Shown piece by piece: positions 6,068 to 12,633 of a DNA stretch of 12,633 bases. The notes beneath the pieces were generated by a model. That model was not told the origin of the DNA. It saw only the letters and a list, made by a program, of their open reading frames with translations, and ran no database searches. This stretch comes from DATGEP01 sp035310125. GTDB taxonomy: Bacteria > Chloroflexota > Ktedonobacteria > Ktedonobacterales > JADMIN01. Where the stretch lies: NCBI GenBank assembly GCA_035310125.1, contig DATGEP010000309.1, positions 1-12,633 of the forward strand, given 5' to 3'. The position numbers were made by a program, and so were the translations under genes. Each line of letters starts with the position of its first letter. The stretch's first letter is position 1.

Positions 6068-8461
6068 TCACGCCTCGATGCCCGAAGCCAGCTGTCTCCA
6101 GCGCGGTGTCCACGTCCCGTGTCGCTCGGCTTCGGCCAGCAGCAGCATCTCCTGACGCAGTTGCTTGAGCTCGGCGATCATGCGTTTTCGTTCGCGAGCG
6201 CCGGCCAGGTCGCCCATACGCTCGTGCGCGTCAGCTGCCTTCACATAGCCGTCAAGCACGAACTCGACGCGGTCGAGGTATTCGGGTCGGCGCACCAGAA
6301 ACGGGCAGCCGATGCAGAACGCGCGCGTGGTGCCGCGCACGCACAGACCTGGAAAGCCGCAATGCCCGAATGTAACCGGGTGGAGACCACCGTAGCGCTC
6401 GAGGATCTCACGCGTGCGTTCATCCCCTTCCGCCATCAGCCGTTCGATCCGCCTGGCTTCCGCCTCGGGCTCGATGACGCGCAGGGCCAGCGTGGCGTCG
6501 TCGGTGATGGCCAGGATTGCGTCGTGTCGGATCTCAGCCTTCTGCGCCTCCGTCATCTGGCTGTAGTAGCGGGTGGCTTCGGGCGCCTGTCCGTCGGCAC
6601 CCAGCGTGTGGCCCATCGCCTCGGCCAGAAGCTCCAGGGGCACGCCGTAGTGTTGCCGCTGGACGGTCGCCGCGGCATGGCGTAAGAGATGGCTGGTCAC
6701 GTCGATCCGCTCACCAGACCGATCGACCAGCACGACGTCGTCGAGGACGAGACGAATCAGGTGGTTCGCCGTTTGCGGAGAGAGGTGTCGCCCGTTCCAC
6801 TGAAAGAGGTACCGTTCGGCGCCAAGCTGCCCAGCTTTCGGGTGCTGGTTGGTATAGGAGACGACCGGCACCAGGCCGCCATGCGCGGCTTTGAGCAGAC
6901 GCGTCATCTCCTGCAAGTGGCTGCGGGCGGCGCTGACGTCGTACTGCAGCCGCAGATCGTCGCGCTGGCGGCCTTTCGGCAAGAGGCGTTGTTCGACGAT
7001 GACGTCCGTGACGATGCGGTTGGTGGCCGGATCGCGCTTGGGTGTGCCGTCGGGGTTCTTGACGACGTAGATGCGGACCGGTTTGACGAAGCGGTCGACG
7101 CTGATCTGCAGGATTTCGTGAATACGCGCGTCGGCGGTCAGCATCAGCGTGACGATGGCCGTCCCGAACAGCACCCCGCGGTACAGGGCCTCAGGCTCGA
7201 AGCACACCCCGGCCGCCGTTGGGCGCACAGCACACTGGCGATCGGACGCGAACACGCGCCCGAGGTAACTCACCAGCCGCTCGACGGGCGTCCCGACTCC
7301 AGCGTGGCCCGCGCCAATTTCTCCGCCACTGGCTCGATCTCCGACCAGCCCGTCTTGCATAAGCCGCGCATGCCAGCGAGTTGCTGGTCCCATGAACCAC
7401 GGCATCCGGTCAGTGGAGTGCACCTCGACGAAGAAGGCGTGCGGGTCCGCGTGGATGCCAGTCCCAGCCCGGTCCTTCCACTCGGATTGAGCCCTGACCG
7501 CCACCAGACGCGCCTGCGATTCATTCGGCGCGTGCTGGATCCGGTCAGCCAACCGCTGCTGGCTGAACTCGTATGGCCGCCAGATGGTCAGCTCGAGACG
7601 AACGGGGGCGGTCCGCCAGCGTAATTCCGCGACGCTCACCGCATCCGGGCCGGGTTGACGGGGCAGATCCAGTTGGTCGTCCTCGTACACCAGGCGCGCC
7701 GGGATGCTCAGGTGGCCGGCCTCAATCTGCTCGATCTGCTGGCGGTACCAGCGGACGAAACGGTCCATCGACGGATAGCGCGCCAGCATGAGCGCCAGGA
7801 TGGCGGTTGCGCACTCGCTGACGACGTCGGTCTTGGCTTTGCGTTTGCGTTGCGCAGCGGCTTGCTGTTCCGCCGCGGGCACGAAGCGGTACCGAAATTG
7901 CTTTGGTAACGGCGGCAGCAGCAGATGGCCGATGCGCACCAGGTCTTCGCGGCTCAGCCGCTCGCGGTAATCGGCCAGGTGATGGTTCACCGCGGCGGCG
8001 TACTTGCGCAGGCGCGTGGTGAGCGTTCGCATGAGGTCGGTGTCGCGGCCCCAGGCTTCCCATACCTCCAGCGTGATCGCGTGCGACGTGGTGATCCCGA
8101 AGCGTTGTTGCAGCAGGTCAAGGATGCTGCGGGCGCAACTGTCAACCTCGACCGCGTACTGGACGCTGATACCCGCTGAGGCCAACACGAGCGCCAGGGT
8201 CGCCAACTCCAGGCGCGCGAAGTGCCGCGACGACTCGCCGTACAGGATGCTGAATGTCGCGTGCACGCTCAAGCGTTGCCAATCGCAGTTCGGCAGCGCC
8301 CCCAGTTGCGGGTACCGTTCGAGCACCAGGGCTGCCCGCTGGGCCGGGCTGAGTTGAGCCAGCCGCTGCTGTTGTGTGCGCATTCCAGTCGCCAGACGCG
8401 GATCTCGCTCCGGCAGAATCTCGAGCTTGGTCTCGGTCGGAAGCGGTCGAGCCTCGATCAT
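6068..8461 (-). CDS. tnpB: Tn554-type TnpB-like tyrosine recombinase with C-terminal Cys cluster
   Basis: Large (~797 residues) tyrosine site-specific recombinase, the second transposase of the Tn554-like operon. Catalytic residues seen, numbered from ATG 8461: Arg446 in TADARIHEIL, Lys496 in LLPKGRQRDD, His591 and Arg594 in TSHLLRHAAA, His618 in EAMGHTLG, and Tyr632 or Tyr633 in ATRYYSQ. After the catalytic domain comes HCGFPGLCVRGTTRAFCIGC, with Cys at 701, 707, 716 and 719: a likely zinc-binding module, as in other TnpB proteins of this type. A helical, charged tail follows. I chose ATG 8461 because it overlaps the tnpA stop as TGATG and has GGAGG just upstream; a GTG eight codons earlier is also open. 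The protein is longer than Tn554 TnpB (about 630 residues), mostly through its N-terminal half. Nothing suggests inactivation. Confidence 0.88.
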   Translation of the reverse strand: MIEARPLPTETKLEILPERDPRLATGMRTQQQRLAQLSPAQRAALVLERYPQLGALPNCDWQRLSVHATFSILYGESSRHFARLELATLALVLASAGISVQYAVEVDSCARSILDLLQQRFGITTSHAITLEVWEAWGRDTDLMRTLTTRLRKYAAAVNHHLADYRERLSREDLVRIGHLLLPPLPKQFRYRFVPAAEQQAAAQRKRKAKTDVVSECATAILALMLARYPSMDRFVRWYRQQIEQIEAGHLSIPARLVYEDDQLDLPRQPGPDAVSVAELRWRTAPVRLELTIWRPYEFSQQRLADRIQHAPNESQARLVAVRAQSEWKDRAGTGIHADPHAFFVEVHSTDRMPWFMGPATRWHARLMQDGLVGDRASGGEIGAGHAGVGTPVERLVSYLGRVFASDRQCAVRPTAAGVCFEPEALYRGVLFGTAIVTLMLTADARIHEILQISVDRFVKPVRIYVVKNPDGTPKRDPATNRIVTDVIVEQRLLPKGRQRDDLRLQYDVSAARSHLQEMTRLLKAAHGGLVPVVSYTNQHPKAGQLGAERYLFQWNGRHLSPQTANHLIRLVLDDVVLVDRSGERIDVTSHLLRHAAATVQRQHYGVPLELLAEAMGHTLGADGQAPEATRYYSQMTEAQKAEIRHDAILAITDDATLALRVIEPEAEARRIERLMAEGDERTREILERYGGLHPVTFGHCGFPGLCVRGTTRAFCIGCPFLVRRPEYLDRVEFVLDGYVKAADAHERMGDLAGARERKRMIAELKQLRQEMLLLAEAERHGTWTPRWRQLASGIEA

Positions 8462-9984
8462 CACTCCTCCAGTGCCTCGATCCACGCCAGCGTCTGGCGC
8501 GCCTCCTCGCTCAGGATTGTCGCCTCGGCTGGACCATCTTCAGCCGGGGCGGAGTGTCCTAGTTGCCCGCCGCGCCGCAACAGTGCCTCCAGTGACGTGG
8601 CATCGTGCGGCGCATCCTGCAGCATCTGGCGCACCGACGACGCCATCAGTTCTTTCAACTCCGATCTGGTGATGGCGTGGTCGTACGTCTTGAGCATCTC
8701 GGCACTCCGCCAGCCCAGATCGTCGACCAACGCTTCCAGCGCCCGCTCACGCTCGGCCGGGCTGCTGAACAACTCGCGCACTTTCTTGACGCGGAAGGTG
8801 GTGTGTAAATGGCGGATCGTGTGCGGCGTAATGCCCGGCAGCGCTATGCGCACCGCGTCTGGTCTCTGAGAGGCAGTCGCGAAGTGGTTTTGCGCCCTGG
8901 CGAGCAGGCGTTTGAAGACGATGCAGAAGCCGGAGTACTCGAGTTGCTTCTTGCGGCGTGAGAGGAAGATCGGGTCGTCGTCGCCGAGCTGCGCCAGCTT
9001 CGTCCGGGCCTGCCTATCCAACTGGGACCGCTCGCGGGCAATGTAGCGGTGGAGCTGCTCGCGCGTATCAGCCGAGCACCAGATCGGCTTCCGCAGGGTG
9101 TGCTCGCCCTTGTTGCGTACCAGCGCCGCGACGTCGATGCCAATCTTTGGGTTGTGCGCGCGCCGCAGTCCTCCGGCAGTCAGCCCAAGCACCTCAGAAA
9201 CGCGCGCGCCGCTCTCCAGCAGGATGCGCAGAATGACGGCCTCACGCGCTGGGGCGTGGTCGATCATGTACCGCACGCCAGCCAAAATGGCCAGCCGCGT
9301 CGGCTCCGAATCGCGCGCCACCGGTGGCTCCAACGGCTGCCGCTTGACCTGGAAGAAGCCAACCGGTTGGCGCGCCTGTTCAGTACGCGATACGGAACGG
9401 ATACCTGCGTTGTCCGGCGCACCGGCGTTGCGGGTCCACTTGCGGTGCTCCGACTGCCACGCCACCAACACCTTCGAGTACATCGGGTTCTCGTAGGCGT
9501 ACAGCGGATGGAAGCGCTGGTCCTGGGGATCGAACGCGCCCCGCCGCATCACAGTGTAGAAGCTGCGCAGCGCAGCGATCAGCAGGTGCAGGCCGTTGGT
9601 GCTGATCGGCGACTTGTTCGTCGGCTGCACGAACCAGCCCTCGACTGCGCCTGTTCGGAGTGCACAGCCGGCCTCGAGCAAAAACAGCCGCGTGTACTCT
9701 CGCACCGCGTCGGGCTGAGCATTCCAGGGATAGCCGTGCTTGGCCAGGAACCCGAACCAGGGCCGTAGCACGGCCAGGTAGGTGTCACGCGTTCGCGTCG
9801 CACCGACGCCCTCCCTGAGGCGATACCACTCGTTGACCGGGACAATGAGCTGCCCGTCAGCATCGAACACCAACCGTTCGTAGCGCGGTCCACCAGCTGG
9901 GTAGGCGAACCCTGCACCGAGCCGCAGCGTACTGGTCCCGTAGAGGCTACTGAACTGACCCCGAGGTCCTCGCTGGGTGCGCAT
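8461..9984 (-). CDS. tnpA: Tn554-type TnpA-like tyrosine recombinase
   Basis: First gene of the operon, about 507 residues, encoding a tyrosine recombinase that cuts and rejoins the transposon ends together with TnpB. An N-terminal SAM-like core-binding domain includes ATRTRDTYLAVLRPWFGFLA (about 62-81). The catalytic domain carries, numbered from ATG 9984, Arg261 in ESGARVSEVLGL, Lys292 in VRNKGEH, His388 and Arg391 in PHTIRHLHTT, Trp425 in DLGWRSAEML and Tyr434 in KTYDHA. Trp in place of the second His is an accepted variant, as in Cre, so the active site looks complete. I chose ATG 9984, which lies just downstream of a plausible -10; a TTG 19 codons upstream is also open but lies before it. 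Tn554 TnpA has about 361 residues, so this one has a longer N-terminal region and tail. Confidence 0.88.
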   Translation of the reverse strand: MRTQRGPRGQFSSLYGTSTLRLGAGFAYPAGGPRYERLVFDADGQLIVPVNEWYRLREGVGATRTRDTYLAVLRPWFGFLAKHGYPWNAQPDAVREYTRLFLLEAGCALRTGAVEGWFVQPTNKSPISTNGLHLLIAALRSFYTVMRRGAFDPQDQRFHPLYAYENPMYSKVLVAWQSEHRKWTRNAGAPDNAGIRSVSRTEQARQPVGFFQVKRQPLEPPVARDSEPTRLAILAGVRYMIDHAPAREAVILRILLESGARVSEVLGLTAGGLRRAHNPKIGIDVAALVRNKGEHTLRKPIWCSADTREQLHRYIARERSQLDRQARTKLAQLGDDDPIFLSRRKKQLEYSGFCIVFKRLLARAQNHFATASQRPDAVRIALPGITPHTIRHLHTTFRVKKVRELFSSPAERERALEALVDDLGWRSAEMLKTYDHAITRSELKELMASSVRQMLQDAPHDATSLEALLRRGGQLGHSAPAEDGPAEATILSEEARQTLAWIEALEE

Positions 9985-10099
9985 AATGGGACGGCAAAAA
10001 TGCCGCCTCTCATCATACGTGAGTGACAAACGATCACACAACTACACGAACGTATGTATGACAACTGGATGATCTACGAACAATCTGCCACGCGGCGCG
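9985..10099. promoter_or_regulatory. Divergent intergenic region between the two recombinase cassettes
   Basis: This 115-bp region separates tnpA (minus) from the plus-strand recombinase. It is relatively A/T-rich and holds GACAAACG (10025-10032), CTACACGAAC (10042-10051), AACGTATGT (10049-10057) and CTACGAAC (10074-10081). GACAAACG and AACGTATGT each have an inverted counterpart near 5448-5460, and CTACACGAAC recurs at 10168-10177. It may contain both promoters and an element end or recombinase-binding sites. Confidence 0.4.
10012..10041 (-). promoter_or_regulatory. Candidate promoter of the tnpABC operon
   Basis: On the minus strand TATGAT (10012-10017) is a good -10. It is preceded after 18 bases by TTGTGT (10036-10041), a weak -35. 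Transcription would start near 10004, giving a leader of about 20 bases before ATG 9984. The -35 box overlaps the repeat-rich centre of the divergent intergenic region, so recombinase binding there could repress the promoter. The assignment is by eye only. Confidence 0.3.
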
Positions 10100-11293
10100 A
10101 TGGACGATCGGGTGAGCAGCGTTCAAGGCACGTCATCGTCCGTGAGAACCGAGCATATGAGATTGACCTACACGAACAAAGCGTTCGCACACCATGGCGT
10201 TCCTATGGCGGGCGTGCCAGTCGTCCTCAACGACGACATGCGTATCCTCGAGGGGCCGCAGCGCTGGCTGTTCTACGTCGCTCTGGATCGAGGGCGGACA
10301 CGCAGCCGAGAGACGTGGCGGAGCTACGCCGAGGCCCTTTACGACTGGTTGCAGACGTGCGAGGCGAACGGCTGGGCCTGGGACGAGATCGAGGAAGGGC
10401 ACTTACGGGCGTACCGCAACCAAATGCTCTACCACCCCAGCTCCGTCACTGGGCGAGCGTATTCGCCGCGAACCGTTAACGGCCGTCTCCGACGGCTGGC
10501 CATGTTTTACAACTGGGCGTTCCGCCACGAGCTGATCGAGCAGTTGCCATTCGAGTACGAGTCGGTTCGTACGTCGATCAGCCGCGATGCTGATCTGCTC
10601 GCCCACGTGCATACGAGCGGAGTATCTCCGGCGCTCGATCTGACCATTCGCGAGTATCGGAACATCCCATCAGCGCTCTCGGCGGAGGACCTGCGGCGGG
10701 TACGCGCCCATCTCGTACCGCGCGATGCGCTCATCGCCGATTGGGCGGCCTCGACCGGTGCGCGGCGAATGGAAGTCCTTAGCCTCACACCGAGTGACAT
10801 CCCCGACAGCCACGTGCTCGGAGACGCGCCGTTCGTCGCGATCCCGATCGTTGGCAAGGGCAGCCGCAGGCGTGCCCTCCAGGTACCGCTCGCGATCATC
10901 GACCGCACGAATCGCTACATCGGCGAGTGGCGAGGACCTCTGCTTCGGCGCCGAGGCGTGGATCCAACGACCACCTCTGCCCTCTGGATCGGTGACGAGG
11001 GGAAGCCCGTCACGGCCAAGACTTTGACCAAGCGGTTCGCGCTGGCGTGCACCAAGGCGGGCGTTAGGGCCACCTTCCACAGCCTGCGGCATACGTACGC
11101 CATCTTCATGCTTGCCACGCTGACGCGACGGCTCCGGCACGAGGGTGACGGCCACGTCAACGCAGTGAAGACGTTGCAATTGCTGCTCGGGCACGCCAGC
11201 CTGCACACGACCAGCACATACCTCAGCGCCGTCCGCCTCGAGCCGCGGCTGCTGAGCGGCTCAATCAACGACCTCTATCAGGCACTCCAATGA
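10100..11293 (+). CDS. Tyrosine-type site-specific recombinase/integrase (first gene of the second cassette)
   Basis: 397-residue tyrosine recombinase transcribed away from the Tn554-like operon. The N-terminal SAM-like domain includes TRSRETWRSYAEALYDWLQT (about 67-86) and SPRTVNGRLRRLAMFYNWAF (122-141). All catalytic residues are visible: Arg222 in STGARRMEVLSL, Lys253 in IVGKGSRRR, His327 and Arg330 in FHSLRHTYA, His365 in LLGHASLHT and Tyr374 in TSTYLS. It is therefore probably active in DNA strand exchange. The stop overlaps the start of the next recombinase as ATGA, so the two are translationally coupled. The start is uncertain: ATG 10100 has no clear ribosome site. ATG 10157 (MRLTYTNKAF), with a weak GAGAA upstream, fits the family N-terminus at least as well. 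Its sequence motifs differ from those of TnpA, so it is not a duplicate of that gene. Confidence 0.87.
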   Translation: MDDRVSSVQGTSSSVRTEHMRLTYTNKAFAHHGVPMAGVPVVLNDDMRILEGPQRWLFYVALDRGRTRSRETWRSYAEALYDWLQTCEANGWAWDEIEEGHLRAYRNQMLYHPSSVTGRAYSPRTVNGRLRRLAMFYNWAFRHELIEQLPFEYESVRTSISRDADLLAHVHTSGVSPALDLTIREYRNIPSALSAEDLRRVRAHLVPRDALIADWAASTGARRMEVLSLTPSDIPDSHVLGDAPFVAIPIVGKGSRRRALQVPLAIIDRTNRYIGEWRGPLLRRRGVDPTTTSALWIGDEGKPVTAKTLTKRFALACTKAGVRATFHSLRHTYAIFMLATLTRRLRHEGDGHVNAVKTLQLLLGHASLHTTSTYLSAVRLEPRLLSGSINDLYQALQ

Positions 11294-12633
11294 GCCCCCG
11301 CAGAAAGAGCTACGGCGTGGCTGAGGCGGTCATGGCTTGGGACCTGGACCTGGATCCGATCGTGGTGCGCTTCGACGATCAGCCAGGACGTCCGCCGCAG
11401 GTCTTCGACTTTAGCGAGTTCGCTGACTTCCCTCATCTCTACCGCCACATAGCCGGAGCGTTCAACCGGCACTGCGACGCCCTGCGACGCATTACGCGCA
11501 CCGATCAATTCCACAGCATCCGCCACTTCTTCGTGTTCCTTCGCGAGCAGAGCGCAGCCGGTGCGCAGGTCGCTGAACCGAGCAACATGCGGACCGAGTT
11601 ATTGCAGGCTTACGCCGCATGGCTGCAATGCCGCAACGTGACGATTCGCACACAGGCGACCTACTACGGCGGACTGGTTCGCGTCTTGACCGAGCTCCGC
11701 CGGTCACGCCCTGCACTTTTCGGACACCTGATCGTGCCGCGTCGGCAGTTCCCTGGCGTTGGGCTAGAGCGAGCGTCGCGATACATGCGCAAGCTGGATG
11801 GCCGAACAATGCAGCGCCTGCGCGAGGCGGCCTGGGCCGAACTCCAATCAATCTGGGACGACTTCTGCCGCGGCCAGGCACTACTCACCGAAGCCAGCCA
11901 GCGCCTGGACAGGGAGCAACGACCGCCGAACCCGCGAGATCTGGGCGAGTTCCTCTTGCTCATCGAGCGCGAGCACGGCGGCGTCCTACCGCGCTTTCAC
12001 CACGGCTATGACCAGCGCTTGGCCGAAATCGTCAAACGTCATGGTGGGACAGATACCGTCGCTCGATACCTTCACACCACACCCGAAACACTTGCTCCGT
12101 TCCTGATCTTGATTGGCGCGGAGACGTTCGCGAATGCCGACGCCTTGCGATTGTTCCGTCGCGACTGCGTACGGCCGGACCCATTGTTCGACGGGTCGTA
12201 TCTCGTGCGATGGCACAAAGGGCGCAGCACTGGTGAACAGCAGCGACGGCTCAGTGGTAGCGCACCGTCATCCGTCCCACGCCTCGTTGAACGACTGCTT
12301 GCGCTCACTGAACGGCTCGTGCCGCACGCTCCACCCGACGAACAGCAGCGCCTCTTCCTGTGCCGGGTTCGTAAGAAACCTGAGCGGGCCGGACTTGTCG
12401 GAGATAACGCTCTGATCGGAGCGTTCCGAAATTTGATTGCCCGGCGAGACGTGTGCGGCCCGGACGGACGGCTTCTTCCGTTCCACCTCGGAATGCTGCG
12501 CCCAACCGGCCTGACGTTGTTGTACCGGCAGCGGCGTGATCTGATGGGCGTGAGCCGAGCCGCAGGGCATAGCAGCCTGGGTGTGACAGTGCGCTACGTG
12601 TTGGACCCTGAAACAGAACTGGACAACGACCGG
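11290..12633 (+). CDS. Tyrosine-recombinase-like protein with degenerate active site (partial, runs off the window)
   Basis: The frame is open from ATG 11290 (ATGA overlap with the preceding stop) through all 448 codons to the window edge. The C-terminal half has the recombinase pattern: the strand YLVRWHKGRS with Lys310, RLLPFHLGMLRPTGLTLLY (box II region, Arg404), AAGHSSLGVTVRYV with His427, and the candidate nucleophile Tyr436. The first catalytic Arg, normally TG-x-R-x-x-E, is not seen: the equivalent stretch reads LIGAETFANADALRLF. The box II His is also displaced, because Gly401 stands three residues before Arg404 and the nearest His is 399. It could be a non-catalytic or structural partner of the 397-residue recombinase, as in multi-recombinase elements. 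The N-terminal half is an atypical SAM-like region. The C-terminus and any third gene are outside the window. Confidence 0.75.
   Translation, partial: MSPRRKSYGVAEAVMAWDLDLDPIVVRFDDQPGRPPQVFDFSEFADFPHLYRHIAGAFNRHCDALRRITRTDQFHSIRHFFVFLREQSAAGAQVAEPSNMRTELLQAYAAWLQCRNVTIRTQATYYGGLVRVLTELRRSRPALFGHLIVPRRQFPGVGLERASRYMRKLDGRTMQRLREAAWAELQSIWDDFCRGQALLTEASQRLDREQRPPNPRDLGEFLLLIEREHGGVLPRFHHGYDQRLAEIVKRHGGTDTVARYLHTTPETLAPFLILIGAETFANADALRLFRRDCVRPDPLFDGSYLVRWHKGRSTGEQQRRLSGSAPSSVPRLVERLLALTERLVPHAPPDEQQRLFLCRVRKKPERAGLVGDNALIGAFRNLIARRDVCGPDGRLLPFHLGMLRPTGLTLLYRQRRDLMGVSRAAGHSSLGVTVRYVLDPETELDNDR

Noticed and set aside
6689..7624. 311-codon plus-strand open frame
   Set aside because: It lies wholly antisense to tnpB, has no family motifs and follows from the high GC third positions of tnpB. 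It is a shadow.
9049..9768. 239-codon plus-strand open frame
   Set aside because: Antisense to tnpA, with arginine-, leucine- and glutamine-rich composition and no recognisable domain or ribosome site.
10100..12633. RIT element (recombinase in trio)
   Set aside because: The overlapping tyrosine recombinase genes recall RIT elements. Only two are visible, the second is long and degenerate, and no terminal inverted repeats can be seen, so the label is not justified.

Overview
This is a high-GC bacterial window from an accessory, eroded part of a genome. No rRNA, tRNA or CRISPR array is visible. Three putative F420/flavin enzymes, peptide ABC-transporter remnants, a WXG100-type N-terminus and a LigC/LigD-type ligase tail together suggest an F420-producing lineage such as Chloroflexota or Actinomycetota. 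That assignment is inference only.

Left part (1-5540). This stretch is mostly a gene graveyard. An IS3-family insertion sequence runs off the left edge, and its terminal TGA appears to be the stop codon of a truncated PPOX-fold F420/flavin oxidoreductase (154-618, minus). Then follow a stump of a DppB-type permease (minus), a luciferase-like F420 monooxygenase split by a frameshift (1248-2169, plus), the C-terminal tail of an alpha/beta hydrolase (minus) and an intact-looking DDN-type F420-dependent reductase (2555-2971, minus). Between 3.0 and 4.7 kb no intact gene is seen. There are an 11-bp perfect inverted repeat, a TPR-like scrap, the first ~38 residues of a WXG100 protein, the last ~45 residues of a DppC-type permease and the C-terminal tail of an ATP-dependent DNA ligase. 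One intact SMI1/KNR4 (SUKH-type) gene, a probable orphan immunity protein, lies at 4715-5266.

Right part (5542-12633). This is a double site-specific recombinase locus. On the minus strand a compact Tn554-type operon reads tnpA (tyrosine recombinase, ~507 aa), tnpB (tyrosine recombinase with a C-terminal Cys cluster, ~797 aa) and tnpC (small basic coiled-coil protein, 174 aa). The genes are coupled by TGATG and TGAGATG junctions. Divergently, on the plus strand, a second cassette begins with a complete 397-aa tyrosine recombinase. It overlaps by ATGA a second recombinase-like protein that runs off the right edge (448 codons visible) and appears to lack two of the usual catalytic residues.

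How it fits together. The two cassettes stand head to head over little more than 100 bp containing short repeats, which could hold promoters, recombinase-binding sites or element ends. The left half could be cargo or flank of the Tn554-like element. The most interesting part is this paired cassette: five genes, four of them recombinase-like and one of those apparently catalytically degenerate.
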